A DNA stretch of 64,000 bases from Deltaproteobacteria bacterium (GCA_024233625.1 JACKPJ010000001.1:1-64000); one strand, 5' to 3'; shown: positions 1-9,318, counted from the stretch's first letter. Numbers and translations: made by a program. The notes: a model not told the origin generated them from the letters alone.

Positions 1-123
1 TTAAAACTCATTTCCGAAGCCGAACGATTAAGCTCCGGCGCTTGGGCTTCATTGCTAGATGCTTGGGAAGAACTCGAAAATCTAGCCAACAATGGAACTC
101 TCGAAGAAGAAGTTACCGTCTGA
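1..123 (+). CDS. C-terminal end of an unidentified protein (5' truncated by window)
   Basis: Frame 1 is open from the first base to TGA at 121-123 and gives the last 40 residues, a Glu-rich helical-looking tail (ending ELENLANNGTLEEEVTV). Nothing in it identifies a family. The frame continues upstream of the window, so only the C-terminus can be described. Confidence 0.6.
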   Translation, partial: LKLISEAERLSSGAWASLLDAWEELENLANNGTLEEEVTV

Positions 124-137
124 TTTTAATACTGCAA

Positions 138-152
138 GTTCGAAAACCGAAC
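138..152. repeat. GTTCGAAAACCGAAC repeat, second copy at 37535
   Basis: GTTCG pairs with CGAAC around a 5-nt loop. It lies just after the first stop codon in the window. The remainder of 124-354 is AT-rich without further signals. Confidence 0.45.
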
Positions 153-354
153 GCTTAGCAAACTTCTTCAATAATTTTTTTTAAAAAAATCATCCCAAAA
201 AAAATAAATTATAACAGCTAAGTTTATATATTTAATAAAGAAATTCACATTCGCTTCTTCATTTAAAAAATTCTGAAACAATTTGGCATCTCACTTGCTC
301 TTATTACTCAGCAACTGATGTTCACTTAACTTTTTACAAGAAAGGAATTTTTAA

Positions 355-705
355 ATGAAACGATTCACAAAAATACTCATCAGCTTTCTAACCCTTTTAT
401 TTTGCCTCAGCTTGGGATCATTACAAGCCAAGACTTTTGAAGGTACTATCAATGTCAATACGGCTAATGTCAACGAACTCATGCAACTCCCTGGCATTGG
501 TAAAGTGAAAGCAGAAAATATTGTCGAAATGAGAAAAGAAAAGCCCTTTAGCTCACTTGAAGACCTTAAAAAAGTCAAAGGCATTGGAGACAAAAGACTC
601 GAATCACTCAAACCCTACGTCTCATTTTCTAGCTCAACAAACACTCAAGCTCCCACAAATACAACTCAAGAAAAGAGCACTGAAAGCGTTTCCACTCAAA
701 ACTAA
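355..705 (+). CDS. comEA: Small secreted ComEA-like helix-hairpin-helix DNA-binding protein
   Basis: The 116-residue protein has a signal peptide (about residues 1-25, cleavage after SLQA) and then a single ComEA-type double helix-hairpin-helix domain (residues about 31-90), with the hairpins LPGIGKVKA and VKGIGDKRL. The tail is polar and Thr/Ser/Gln-rich. ComEA proteins bind double-stranded DNA in the periplasm and ratchet it inwards during natural transformation. This short form resembles the small Gram-negative versions rather than the membrane-anchored Bacillus protein. AAAGGAA lies just upstream of the ATG. The stop codon overlaps the stop of the convergent amidotransferase gene by 4 bp. 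A DNA-uptake role is inference from family; a general exported DNA-binding role is also possible. Confidence 0.85.
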   Translation: MKRFTKILISFLTLLFCLSLGSLQAKTFEGTINVNTANVNELMQLPGIGKVKAENIVEMRKEKPFSSLEDLKKVKGIGDKRLESLKPYVSFSSSTNTQAPTNTTQEKSTESVSTQN

Positions 706-1463
706 CCACCCTGTCGGCGGAGGCGAGCCCATCTCGTCTCCGCTTTCTTATTTTTCAAAAGATCTAACCATGACAACAACATAGATTTTCTTAAATTCGC
801 CAATCTAGGCAACAAATCTCGACTTTTTTCAATAATTTCCTCAGGAGAGTCTAAATAAGTATTCTGACGAACTTCTTTTTGATGAATCTTAAGCCAATTT
901 TTAATGGTCATTAGATTCATTTCTGGATGAAATTGAATAGCATATACGTTTTGATTCCAGACAAAAGCCTGATTTTGATAGAGAGTAGAACTCGCGATTC
1001 TTTTTGCACCCTCAGGCAAATCAAAGGTCTCGCCATGCCATTGAAACATCATTAAACTCTCTGGCCATGCTTCAAATAAGCTGTCCTTTTTGCTTTGAGC
1101 ATTCATAAAGAGTGGATACCATCCAATTTCTTTTTTCTCTCCGACATAGACCTGAGCACCTAAAGCTTGTGCAATCAGTTGAGATCCTAAACATATCCCT
1201 AAAATTGGAACTTCTTTTTTAAAAGCTCGCTCAAGAATTTGTAGTTCTTCCTTCAAAAATGGGAAATCATGACTATCATGGACACTCATTGGACCACCCA
1301 TAACAATAATTCCGTCTAGTTTTTCCCAATCTCTCTCAGAAAGTAAGACAGAACTACGCCGAAATCCGGAAATATATTCAAACTGTATTCCAAAATCTTT
1401 AATTATTGGTTCAAACTCAGATAGATTTTCATACTCAACGTGCTGAAAAACTTTAATATGCAT
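702..1463 (-). CDS. Class I glutamine amidotransferase (GMP synthase GATase-like)
   Basis: The 253-residue protein is a stand-alone class I GATase domain. It has the oxyanion strand GIIVMGGPMS (51-60), the nucleophile elbow GICLGSQ with Cys91, and the His179/Glu181 pair in FHPEM, so the catalytic triad is complete. Such proteins release ammonia from glutamine or act as peptidases of the gamma-glutamyl hydrolase type. No synthetase partner is adjacent, so the substrate is unknown. It is not GuaA itself, because the ATP-pyrophosphatase domain is missing. The gene converges on the comEA-like gene and overlaps it by 4 bp. Confidence 0.85.
   Translation of the reverse strand: MHIKVFQHVEYENLSEFEPIIKDFGIQFEYISGFRRSSVLLSERDWEKLDGIIVMGGPMSVHDSHDFPFLKEELQILERAFKKEVPILGICLGSQLIAQALGAQVYVGEKKEIGWYPLFMNAQSKKDSLFEAWPESLMMFQWHGETFDLPEGAKRIASSTLYQNQAFVWNQNVYAIQFHPEMNLMTIKNWLKIHQKEVRQNTYLDSPEEIIEKSRDLLPRLANLRKSMLLSWLDLLKNKKAETRWARLRRQGG
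718..756 (+). terminator. Rho-independent terminator of the comEA-like gene, inside the opposing gene's 3' end
   Basis: CGGAGGCGAG (718-727) and CTCGTCTCCG (733-742) pair over 10 bp with one G-T wobble around a 5-nt loop, followed by the T-rich CTTTCTTATTTTTC. The hairpin is also coding sequence for the last residues of the convergent gene. Confidence 0.65.
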
Positions 1464-1598
1464 GAATTTCTTCGCATCCTTTATTGATTAGTTGAAAAGT
1501 TTTCTCAAAATGAATATCATACACAAAACTTTAGATGAACAGTTTACGTAAATAAGAGACAAATAAAAATATATGATTCTAATAAGGGAGTGATATCC

Positions 1599-2084
1599 AT
1601 GAAAAAAACATTTAAGTCCTTAATCTTCAGTTTTTTACTTATTGCAGTCGCTGCTATAAGCCTCAGTTGCGGAAATAACGATAACATCGTGGACGAATTA
1701 GTTGAAGAAGGCAATTTTAAAACCTTAGTTCAAAGTTTACAAGCCACGGGTTTAGATCAAACTCTACGGGATGATGGCCCCTTTACTGTATTTGCCCCAA
1801 CTGACAGTGCATTCCAAGCATTAGGGCAAGAAACCCTTAATGAACTTATTAATGATACTGCAAAATTAAGCGAAGTTCTTAAACTTCACGTTGTCAGTGG
1901 TGAGTTTAGCTCAGATGAGTTAATTGACATTGCTCAAACGGATGGGTTTTTAATTTCATTAGAAGGCAGTCAATTAAATCTGAGTTATGATGGTACAAAT
2001 TTATACGTCAATAGTGTACAAATTATTGATGATATTAACGCAGACAATGGAATCATCCATATCGTCAATAAAGTTATTAATTGA
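1599..2084 (+). CDS. Fasciclin (FAS1) domain lipoprotein
   Basis: The ATG at 1599 is chosen over an upstream in-frame GTG at 1590 because AAGGGAG (1584-1590) sits at the right distance from it. The product is 161 residues: a lipoprotein signal with lipobox LSC (Cys24), then one FAS1 domain with the conserved H1-type motif FTVFAPTDSAF and the H2-type motif NGIIHIVNKVI at the end. FAS1 domains mediate adhesion or matrix interactions. The gene is monocistronic and is followed by a strong terminator. Confidence 0.88.
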   Translation: MKKTFKSLIFSFLLIAVAAISLSCGNNDNIVDELVEEGNFKTLVQSLQATGLDQTLRDDGPFTVFAPTDSAFQALGQETLNELINDTAKLSEVLKLHVVSGEFSSDELIDIAQTDGFLISLEGSQLNLSYDGTNLYVNSVQIIDDINADNGIIHIVNKVIN

Positions 2085-2116
2085 TACGAAGTCTATTCAC
2101 TCTCATAGAAAATATT

Positions 2117-2155
2117 TTAAAAGCGCTTTTTAGAATCTAAAAGCGCTTTTTTTTT
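2117..2155 (+). terminator. Rho-independent terminator after the fasciclin gene
   Basis: AAAAGCGCTTTT (2119-2130) and its repeat AAAAGCGCTTTT (2139-2150), each self-complementary, form a long hairpin followed by a run of T (to 2155). Confidence 0.85.
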
Positions 2156-2178
2156 ACTCAACAATTTATTATTTAATC

Positions 2179-3261
2179 ATGACTCCTGAAAAAGAAAAAT
2201 CTATTCTAGAGATACGAAAAAGACTACTCAAGTGGTACAGAAGCCATGCACGCCAACTTCCTTGGCGCCAAACAAAGGATCCCTATAAAATTTGGGTCAG
2301 CGAAATCATGCTCCAACAAACTCAAGTCAAAACTGTCATTCCCTTTTACAAGAAGTTCATTAAAATTTTTCCAAATTTAAAAAGCTTAGCAAGGGCTGAG
2401 GAAAATGAAATTCTCGCCCAGTGGTCCGGTTTGGGTTATTATCGCCGAGCAAAATTACTTCATCAAGGAGCCAAATACGTTTTTGAAAACTATCAAGGAA
2501 TCGTCCCTGAAGAGCCCGAAGAACTCAAAAAAATACCTGGCGTTGGTCCATACACTGCGGGAGCCATTTCTTCGATTGCTTATAATCGTCCTAGCCCACT
2601 AGTAGATGGAAATGTCATTCGCGTTTTCTCAAGAATATTCAGTCATCCTGGCCATGCAAAATCTGGCGAATTACATAAAAAAATTTGGAGAGAAGCCCAG
2701 CAAGTGATTGACCCTAAAAGCCCTGGCGATTTTAATCAGGCGCTTATGGAATTAGGAGCCACAGTCTGCCGCAAATATCTCCCTTCATGCCAACGCTGCC
2801 CTCTCCAAGACGAGTGCACAAGTTATCAAAATAATACAGTTGAGCAATTTCCTGAAACTCCTCCTAGCACTCAAATCATCTCTTTGACTCGAGTTGTCGC
2901 TATCTGCCAACATCAACAGGGCATTTTATTTGTGAAACGTCATAAAACTCGTTGGTTTGAAGGAATGTGGGAATTGCCTCACGACTATTGCCAAAGCGAA
3001 GAATCTGCTCAGAAAACTCTCGAATTACTCATCAAAAATCAGCTAAAAAGCTCTATGACACAGCCTGTCAAAATCTCCCCTTCTATTCACCACATCACAC
3101 ACCACAAGATAAACTCTCTGCCTTGGCATGGAAAAATCAACAAAATACAACCTTGTAAAAAAACTTTTCAAGATTTCGGTTTTTTTTCCTTAAATCAGCT
3201 AAAACAGCTTGCCATTCCAAATTTTGAAAGAAAAGTACTTCAAAAAGCTAAAATTTTGTAG
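2179..3261 (+). CDS. mutY: A/G-specific adenine DNA glycosylase MutY
   Basis: The 360-residue enzyme removes adenine mispaired with 8-oxoguanine. The HhH-GPD domain carries the catalytic Glu42 in SEIMLQQTQV, the hairpin IPGVGPYTAG (119-128) and Asp143 in VDGNV. The iron-sulfur cluster ligands are Cys197, Cys204, Cys207 and Cys213 (C-X6-C-X2-C-X5-C). Residues about 230-360 form the C-terminal NUDIX-like 8-oxoG recognition domain. The length is normal for the family. No clear Shine-Dalgarno precedes the ATG. Confidence 0.97.
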   Translation: MTPEKEKSILEIRKRLLKWYRSHARQLPWRQTKDPYKIWVSEIMLQQTQVKTVIPFYKKFIKIFPNLKSLARAEENEILAQWSGLGYYRRAKLLHQGAKYVFENYQGIVPEEPEELKKIPGVGPYTAGAISSIAYNRPSPLVDGNVIRVFSRIFSHPGHAKSGELHKKIWREAQQVIDPKSPGDFNQALMELGATVCRKYLPSCQRCPLQDECTSYQNNTVEQFPETPPSTQIISLTRVVAICQHQQGILFVKRHKTRWFEGMWELPHDYCQSEESAQKTLELLIKNQLKSSMTQPVKISPSIHHITHHKINSLPWHGKINKIQPCKKTFQDFGFFSLNQLKQLAIPNFERKVLQKAKIL

Positions 3262-3382
3262 TATGAATTTTAAGTTCTGATACTTGAGTTAAAACTTAAA
3301 CGGGGTATTTGTCGTTGTGTAATGGTATCGGGTATTCAAAAAACCTTCTCTCATTATAAAGTGGTTGTTAAAAGAAAAAAGT

Positions 3383-3607
3383 ATGAATAAAAATATTCCA
3401 AATGGTGTTTTTCAATCTTTACTTAGTGGAAACTGTGCTGAATTTACCTTCGTCAAACAAAATCAGAACCCAGCAGATGCAAATTTAGCAAAATCCTTAA
3501 ATACCTTTTCTCAAGGCAATCCAACTGAAGTCCACATTCGTGATCAAGTGACGATAGCTCCTAATCAAGACCTTGAAAAAATTCGCAAAGGACACAACAA
3601 AACTTAG
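3383..3607 (+). CDS. Small hypothetical protein
   Basis: ATG at 3383 gives 74 residues; a TTG at 3365 would add six. The protein is polar and Asn/Gln-rich, with no signal peptide, membrane segment or recognised motif. The ribosome binding site is only a weak purine stretch, so this is a tentative gene between mutY and a convergent flavin reductase. Confidence 0.4.
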   Translation: MNKNIPNGVFQSLLSGNCAEFTFVKQNQNPADANLAKSLNTFSQGNPTEVHIRDQVTIAPNQDLEKIRKGHNKT

Positions 3608-3655
3608 GCAACTACGTCTTAGCTTCCTATACTGCCCTGCAGAGAAAAATAATAT

Positions 3656-4135
3656 TTAATAATGAAAACCGCTACGGCGCACATGCACCATCGGTTCACC
3701 TTTTTCCTTTAAATCTCCATCAACAGCCTCAACTAGGTATAAATCATGGTCTCCAGCAGAGACTTTATTTTTGACCTCAAGCACCAAATAGACATGGCTT
3801 TCTTTTAATAAAGGAAGTCCCAAACTATGCTCTTCAACCTCAATACCCTCAAAAGGATTGATTCCCGGTTTAAAACCTTTCCCAAAATGCGCTAAGACCT
3901 CTTTTTGGTCATTACATAAGATATTTAGAGCAAATTTCTTAGTTTCATCGATCACTTTTTGAATGGGACGATCTTTTTTAACCGCGACACTTAACATTGG
4001 AGGCTCAAAGCTAACCTGTTGAAACCAAGAAGCTAAGATCGCTTCCTTTTCTACCCCCTCTTGAGCCGTTAAAATTGCAATTCCACTCACTACTCGACCT
4101 AATGCTTTTCCAATATTTTCTTTACGCTCCGACAT
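3656..4135 (-). CDS. Flavin reductase-like FMN-binding split-barrel protein
   Basis: The start is placed at 4135 because GAGGAAG lies just in front of that ATG; the longer frame starting at 4159 would put this ribosome site inside the coding region. The 159-residue product has the flavin reductase-like split-barrel pattern (VVSGIAILTA, ILASWFQQVSFEPPMLSVAV, FALNILC, and a late strand ending GFHY). These proteins bind FMN and reduce it with NAD(P)H or supply flavin to partner oxygenases. No oxygenase is adjacent, so the partner is unknown. Confidence 0.85.
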   Translation of the reverse strand: MSERKENIGKALGRVVSGIAILTAQEGVEKEAILASWFQQVSFEPPMLSVAVKKDRPIQKVIDETKKFALNILCNDQKEVLAHFGKGFKPGINPFEGIEVEEHSLGLPLLKESHVYLVLEVKNKVSAGDHDLYLVEAVDGDLKEKGEPMVHVRRSGFHY

Positions 4136-4295
4136 GGCTTCCTCCATAAAATAATTCATCTTTTTTTTGCATTCAGGGCTATTTTCTCATGAGCCAATTA
4201 TTAATTAAAGCAATTTTTTTTAATGTTCAGTAAAAAGACAAACGAATACAAAATTTTGATCTAGCAAAAAAAATAAAAATAAGTAGATTCACACT

Positions 4296-5300
4296 ATGAT
4301 AAAAGCAGAAATTTTGAACCAATATAAACAAAAACAAAACAGCTACATCTTTGTAGATTTAAGCTTAGAAGAAGACATTTTAAAGCTATCAGGACCTGAA
4401 AAAGATACCTTTTTAAATGCTTATAACACGCAAAACATCCTAGCTCTTCAAAACAATCATATTTGCTATGGAGCTTTTCTCAACCAGAAAGGGAAACTTA
4501 TCACCGATTCATGGATTTTAAAACATAATGAGCACTTCTTTCTATTTATTCCAAAGGGCTATGATGAAAAACTACTGAAGCACTTAGAAATATTTCTTAA
4601 TTTTGCTGACGTCAGTCTAGAAGCATTGAAATCTCCCTACAGTCACCTTCTTTGTATGGGATCTGAAGCTTCTAATGTTATTGAGAAATTCTTTCAGAGG
4701 AGAAGTATAGATGAATCAAAAGTACAAAACTTTTTCCATGAGGAAACCGAAATTATTCTGATCTATTCAAATCGCTTTGGATGCCCTACCTGGGAAATCT
4801 TCATTCCTGAAGATAAAAATAACCTGGGCCAAAAAATACTCAGCGAAAATCAAAAATTTATTGCCGATCCAAATTTACTAGAAATCTTCCGTATTGAAGC
4901 TGGCTATCCCAAAATGGGAATCGATATGGACGAAAATTGCCTCGTTGCAGAAGTCGGTCTTGACCAACGTGCAACAAGCTTTACGAAAGGCTGCTATCTT
5001 GGACAAGAAACCACAGCTCGCATCCAAAGCATTGGAAAAGTCAATCGTCAATTACAAGTATTTGAGCTACAAAAACCTACCAGCAAAACACTTCCCATCC
5101 CAATTGAAGACTCAGAGGGAAAACAAATTGGTCAGTTGACTTCTCAAATCTATTCTCCTAAATTCGAGAAAGAAGTCGGCTTGGGAATACTCAACACAAA
5201 AGCAATGCAAGCAAGTACTCAATACAAAATCGATTCCGAAACAAGCCTACACATTTTAGAAAAGCCCTTAGCCAAAGAAAAAGGCAAGTCTAATTCATGA
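4296..5300 (+). CDS. ygfZ: YgfZ/GcvT-like folate-binding protein
   Basis: The 334-residue protein has the GcvT-like fold and the YgfZ signature KGCYLGQE with the conserved Cys233. YgfZ uses tetrahydrofolate to help maintain certain iron-sulfur enzymes. Its stop overlaps the hpnC start (ATGA), so the two are probably co-translated. Confidence 0.9.
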   Translation: MIKAEILNQYKQKQNSYIFVDLSLEEDILKLSGPEKDTFLNAYNTQNILALQNNHICYGAFLNQKGKLITDSWILKHNEHFFLFIPKGYDEKLLKHLEIFLNFADVSLEALKSPYSHLLCMGSEASNVIEKFFQRRSIDESKVQNFFHEETEIILIYSNRFGCPTWEIFIPEDKNNLGQKILSENQKFIADPNLLEIFRIEAGYPKMGIDMDENCLVAEVGLDQRATSFTKGCYLGQETTARIQSIGKVNRQLQVFELQKPTSKTLPIPIEDSEGKQIGQLTSQIYSPKFEKEVGLGILNTKAMQASTQYKIDSETSLHILEKPLAKEKGKSNS

Positions 5301-6277
5301 ATACAGAGTTCACAAAAGAAGCCAACTATCCTATCGACGAAGTCCTACAAAAAAAAGTATGGCATTTAGAAGATTCCTACAAATATTGTGAACGCCTCGC
5401 ACGCATGCATTATGAAAACTTTCCGGTAGGTTCTGTGCTTATTCCAAAAAAATTACGCCCTCATGTTTGGGCTGTATATGCTTTTGCCCGCCGGGCAGAT
5501 GATATTGCTGACGAAGATTTTTTTGAAGCTGACCGCATCCCCGCTTTAAATGCATGGGAAGGCTTACTCGAACAAAGCTTGCAAGGACGCGTCAAGCACC
5601 CTGTTTTTATTGCTCTCAAGGAAACCATGCGTCAGTTTGAACTGCCTCTTCAATTATTTAAAGATTTACTCACTGCATTCAAAATGGATGTTAACATCAA
5701 AAGACATCCGGATTTTTCTCATCTACTTTACTATTGTCATCACTCGGCCAACCCGGTTGGCAGGCTAATTTTACTACTGTTTGGTTATCAAGATGAAAAA
5801 CTTATGCTACTTTCCGATAAGATTTGTACAGCCTTACAGCTCGCTAATTTTTGGCAAGATGTCGCAGTCGATCTAAAAAAAGGAAGAATCTATATTCCTC
5901 AAGAAGATTTTTTGATGTTTAACTACAGTGAAATGGAATTACTTAATAAAACTTTCAACCCAAATTTCCAAAAGCTCATGGATTTTGAAATTTCTCGCAC
6001 AGAACAAATGTTTCAAGAAGGTTCCGAATTAGTCCAATATCTTAAAGGACGTCTTCGTTGGGAAATCAAATGCATCGTATTAGGAGGAATGACGATCCTT
6101 AAAAAAATTCGTGAGTTTAACTTCGATACACTCACTAAGCGACCAACAATTAGAAAAAATGACAAAATTTCTATACTCAGCAAAAGCATCATCGGTTTTC
6201 GCAAAGCAATGAAAACAAAGTTTTCACAACAAAATTCTGCTTCACTTTCTCAAACAAATCCTGGGGGAGAACTATGA
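5297..6277 (+). CDS. hpnC: Squalene synthesis protein HpnC (hydroxysqualene synthase)
   Basis: The 326-residue all-alpha prenyl synthase has both Asp-rich motifs: RRADDIADE (Asp68, Asp69, Asp72) and NFWQDVAVDLKKGRIYIPQED (Asp188, Asp192). In characterised systems HpnC converts presqualene diphosphate to hydroxysqualene, the second step of HpnCDE squalene synthesis. It overlaps ygfZ upstream and hpnD downstream by 4 bp each, which indicates a single transcript. HpnC is separated from HpnD by the motif style ADDIAD versus DDAVDD and by gene order. Confidence 0.93.
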   Translation: MNTEFTKEANYPIDEVLQKKVWHLEDSYKYCERLARMHYENFPVGSVLIPKKLRPHVWAVYAFARRADDIADEDFFEADRIPALNAWEGLLEQSLQGRVKHPVFIALKETMRQFELPLQLFKDLLTAFKMDVNIKRHPDFSHLLYYCHHSANPVGRLILLLFGYQDEKLMLLSDKICTALQLANFWQDVAVDLKKGRIYIPQEDFLMFNYSEMELLNKTFNPNFQKLMDFEISRTEQMFQEGSELVQYLKGRLRWEIKCIVLGGMTILKKIREFNFDTLTKRPTIRKNDKISILSKSIIGFRKAMKTKFSQQNSASLSQTNPGGEL

Positions 6278-7152
6278 GCGCGATACCGCCGCAAGCATCA
6301 TGGACTTTGCCAACCGAAATGAATTCCCAAGAAATCACGGCCAAAAGCAAAAGTAACTTTATACTCTCATTTCTTTTGTTACCCAAAGCTAGAAGACAAG
6401 GCATGGTTAACTTCTATGCCCTCAGCCGAGTGATTGATGATGCAGTCGACGATTATGAAATAAGCGAAGCCAAGGTTTATTTAAATTTTTGGAAAAAAGA
6501 AATCGAGGCATGCTACTCAGGACAGCCTACTCACCCAATTACTCAAGCCATGCAAGAAACCATTCAAACATTTAAAATTCCCAAAAACTATCTCGATTTG
6601 CTCATCGAAGGCTGCGAACAAGACTTGTACAAAAAAAAATATAACAGTCTTACTGAACTTCGAGAATACTGCTTTCGAGTCGCAAGCGTGATCGGCCTCA
6701 TATCGATGAAAATTTTTGGTGTTCATGGAAAAATATCCGAAGAAGCTGCTGAAGAAATGGGTTTGGCCTTGCAATATACCAATATTCTTCGAGACATTGC
6801 AGAAGACGCCAAAATAGGAAGAATTTACCTCCCCCAAGAAGACATTAAACGTTATCGCCTAAGCGAAGAACAAGTCACACAAGGAAAACCCTTCGATAAA
6901 AAACTAAAAATCCTTCTCAAACTTCAAGCCGACCGTGCAGAAACTCATTTTGAAAAAGCTTTCACATTAATGAGAAAATTACCCCGCCGCCCACTTGTTG
7001 CTGCTTGGATCATGGGAAAAGTCTACTACAAAATCCTCAAAAAAATACGTGCAAAACACTACAATATTTACTCAAAAAAAATCAAGATCAGCAAATTGAG
7101 TAAGCTATGGATATTACTGAGTGAATCAATCAAATCAATTTTTTTTAAATAA
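6274..7152 (+). CDS. hpnD: Presqualene diphosphate synthase HpnD
   Basis: The 292-residue paralogue of the preceding protein has Asp-rich motifs IDDAVDDYE (Asp55, Asp56, Asp59) and NILRDIAEDAKIGRIYLPQED (Asp174, Asp178). HpnD condenses two farnesyl diphosphates to presqualene diphosphate. GGGGGA lies just before the ATG, which overlaps the hpnC stop. The C-terminal 40 residues are Lys-rich. Confidence 0.93.
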   Translation: MSAIPPQASWTLPTEMNSQEITAKSKSNFILSFLLLPKARRQGMVNFYALSRVIDDAVDDYEISEAKVYLNFWKKEIEACYSGQPTHPITQAMQETIQTFKIPKNYLDLLIEGCEQDLYKKKYNSLTELREYCFRVASVIGLISMKIFGVHGKISEEAAEEMGLALQYTNILRDIAEDAKIGRIYLPQEDIKRYRLSEEQVTQGKPFDKKLKILLKLQADRAETHFEKAFTLMRKLPRRPLVAAWIMGKVYYKILKKIRAKHYNIYSKKIKISKLSKLWILLSESIKSIFFK

Positions 7153-7238
7153 AATGGCCGATAAACTCAAAGTATGAAAAGATTGGCACGGCAATTTTTC
7201 GTACTGGCTTTTTCTATTCTTCATGATAAGTAAAACCT

Positions 7239-8591
7239 ATGTCAAATGCAGATAAATCTTCTGAAGTAAGTATCATTGGTGGTGGATTTGCTGGTTTGGC
7301 CGCTGCACAAAGATTATTACACGCAGGAGTCAAATTTCGTATCTTTGAAAAACGTCCTTTTTTTGGAGGACGCGCCTACTCTTTCCAAGAAAGTAAAACA
7401 GGAGAAACTGTCGACAACGGTCAACATTTGATGATGGGCGCCTATCACGAGACTCTACAATTTTTTAAAGAACTCGGCACTGACTCACTTCTTCATCAGC
7501 AAGACAATCTCGAAATCACCTTTGCACAGAGCAATGATAACTTTTTTTCCATGAGCTGCCCTAAACTCCCCGCACCACTTCATCTTGCGTGGGGATTATA
7601 TAAATTTAAAGGTCTCTCTTGGCAGGACAAAGTTGCCATGAACCGATTAGTCAAGTTTTGCAAAAAAACGAAAGATAATGATATTTCTTTACATAAGCAA
7701 TCCGTTGAAGATTTATTTAAAAAGACACAACAAACGCCTCAATCGATCCGAGTCTTTTGGGAACCCGTTGGTCTCGCGACGCTTAACGAACCTATGGAAC
7801 AAGCTAGCGCAGCTCTCTTTGTAGAAGTAATTAAAAGAGCCCTGTTATCTAAACGTAAAGATTCCCAAATCATTACACCACAAGTCGGATTTAATGAATT
7901 GTATTGCGACCCTTTAAAGGAAAAATTACTTCAGGCAGATGTTCCACTTCATTTCCAGACACAAGTTGAAGAAATTAAAAAAAGTGGGAGTTCTTGGTTA
8001 ATAAGGACCCACGAAGGAGAAGAGTATCTTTCAGAAAAAATTATTTTTGCCATCCCTCCTCCTGCACTCAAAAAGATATTAAAGAACTCTGAAACAAAGC
8101 TTAAAGACAAACTTAACTATATGGATCAAATTCAAGCAGCTCCGATTGTCTCGATTAATCTTTGGTACGAGAACTTCAATCCTCCCCAAAGTTTTGTAGG
8201 TTTTATCAATAGTCCGATTCACTGGCTATTTAATAAATCAAAGATCTATCCTAACAAAAAAGCCAACTATATTAGTTTAGTCATTAGTGGAGCATACAGT
8301 TTAGCGGTGATGGAAAAAAATACTCTCGTCCAGCTAGCCGAACAAGAGCTTAAACGTTTTTATCCGGAAATTGAATCCCATCGGCTTTTGCATAGCCAAG
8401 TCATCAAAGAATATTGGGCAACCTTTGGAGCTAGACCTGGTGAGCACCAATATCGACCTCATTGTAAACAAGACATCGAAGGCATCTATTTCGCAGGCGA
8501 TTGGACCAATACTGGATTACCTTCAACAATAGAAAGCGCGGTATTAAGCGGCCACCGTGCAGTAGATTATATTCTGAAGGAATCCGCTTAA
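7239..8591 (+). CDS. hpnE: Hydroxysqualene dehydroxylase HpnE (FAD amine-oxidase family)
   Basis: The 450-residue flavoprotein has an N-terminal dinucleotide-binding motif GGGFAGLAAAQRL (14-26) and the C-terminal FAD motif GIYFAGDWTNTGLPSTIES typical of phytoene desaturase-like enzymes. HpnE reduces hydroxysqualene to squalene and completes the three-gene set. No squalene-hopene cyclase is present in this window, so the end product (hopanoid or other triterpene) cannot be read here. The 86-bp gap after hpnD has no obvious terminator. Confidence 0.92.
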   Translation: MSNADKSSEVSIIGGGFAGLAAAQRLLHAGVKFRIFEKRPFFGGRAYSFQESKTGETVDNGQHLMMGAYHETLQFFKELGTDSLLHQQDNLEITFAQSNDNFFSMSCPKLPAPLHLAWGLYKFKGLSWQDKVAMNRLVKFCKKTKDNDISLHKQSVEDLFKKTQQTPQSIRVFWEPVGLATLNEPMEQASAALFVEVIKRALLSKRKDSQIITPQVGFNELYCDPLKEKLLQADVPLHFQTQVEEIKKSGSSWLIRTHEGEEYLSEKIIFAIPPPALKKILKNSETKLKDKLNYMDQIQAAPIVSINLWYENFNPPQSFVGFINSPIHWLFNKSKIYPNKKANYISLVISGAYSLAVMEKNTLVQLAEQELKRFYPEIESHRLLHSQVIKEYWATFGARPGEHQYRPHCKQDIEGIYFAGDWTNTGLPSTIESAVLSGHRAVDYILKESA

Positions 8592-8619
8592 ACTTTTCAA
8601 CTTTAGGAAATAATTGATT

Positions 8620-9318
8620 ATGAAATCTGCGATTGCTTTTTTTGATGTCGATCAAACCTTAATCAAAGGCTATTGCGGTTATACTGTCGTCCGCAATTTG
8701 ATTAAAAAAGGTATGATTAAAAAGCGTCGAGTTATTCAAGCTTTTGCTTATAAGAGCATTGGAAGATTATTTCGCAAACTCGATGTTAAACGTATGTACG
8801 AAATTGTCATGTCTGATCTTGCAGGATTCAAAATGAAAGAAATAATGCAAATCGGTGAAGAAATATTCAATCAACAAGTTAAACCTCTCATCTACCAAGA
8901 AGCCATCAAAGAAGTTAAAAAGCAAAGAAATTTAGGGCATAAAATTGCTTTTATTTCTTCAGGACCACAAATGGCCATTCAACCCATAGAAAAATTTTTT
9001 CATGCGGATCGCTCTTTCAGCATTAGTCCACAAATAAAAGAAGGTGTTTTACAAAAAGAAATTATAGAACCATTATGCTATGAAGAAGGCAAAGTTATTT
9101 TAGCCGAGCAATACGCAAACGAAAATCAAACTGAACTTAAAGACTGTTTATTTTATTCCGACTCCATCTCCGATTTACCTCTATTAGAAAAAGTTGGTAA
9201 AGCTCACGCCGTCAATCCGGACAAATTTTTATTTCGAGAAGCTCAAAAGCGCCATTGGCCAATTTTAAATTTTCACAAACTTTTAGGAATACAAGCCCCA
9301 GATTTAGCAGGAGCTTAA
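8620..9318 (+). CDS. HAD-superfamily IB phosphatase
   Basis: The ATG at 8620 is preceded by AGGAAA at a suitable distance; a TTG at 8614 is less likely. The 232-residue protein carries the HAD motifs FFDVDQTLIKG (Asp9, Asp11), SSGP and YSDSISDLPLL, of subfamily IB, which includes SerB-like phosphatases. The substrate is not evident. It lies 28 bp after hpnE and may act on a lipid or prenyl phosphate; that is inference from position only. Confidence 0.8.
   Translation: MKSAIAFFDVDQTLIKGYCGYTVVRNLIKKGMIKKRRVIQAFAYKSIGRLFRKLDVKRMYEIVMSDLAGFKMKEIMQIGEEIFNQQVKPLIYQEAIKEVKKQRNLGHKIAFISSGPQMAIQPIEKFFHADRSFSISPQIKEGVLQKEIIEPLCYEEGKVILAEQYANENQTELKDCLFYSDSISDLPLLEKVGKAHAVNPDKFLFREAQKRHWPILNFHKLLGIQAPDLAGA

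Noticed and set aside
3303..3350. tRNA-like stretch (TGTAATGGTATCGGGT)
   Set aside because: It resembles a D-loop but no acceptor stem, anticodon arm or T-loop can be formed around it.
7181..7200. Sigma-54-like TTGGCACG upstream of hpnE
   Set aside because: The -24 element is perfect but no GC is present at the required -12 distance.
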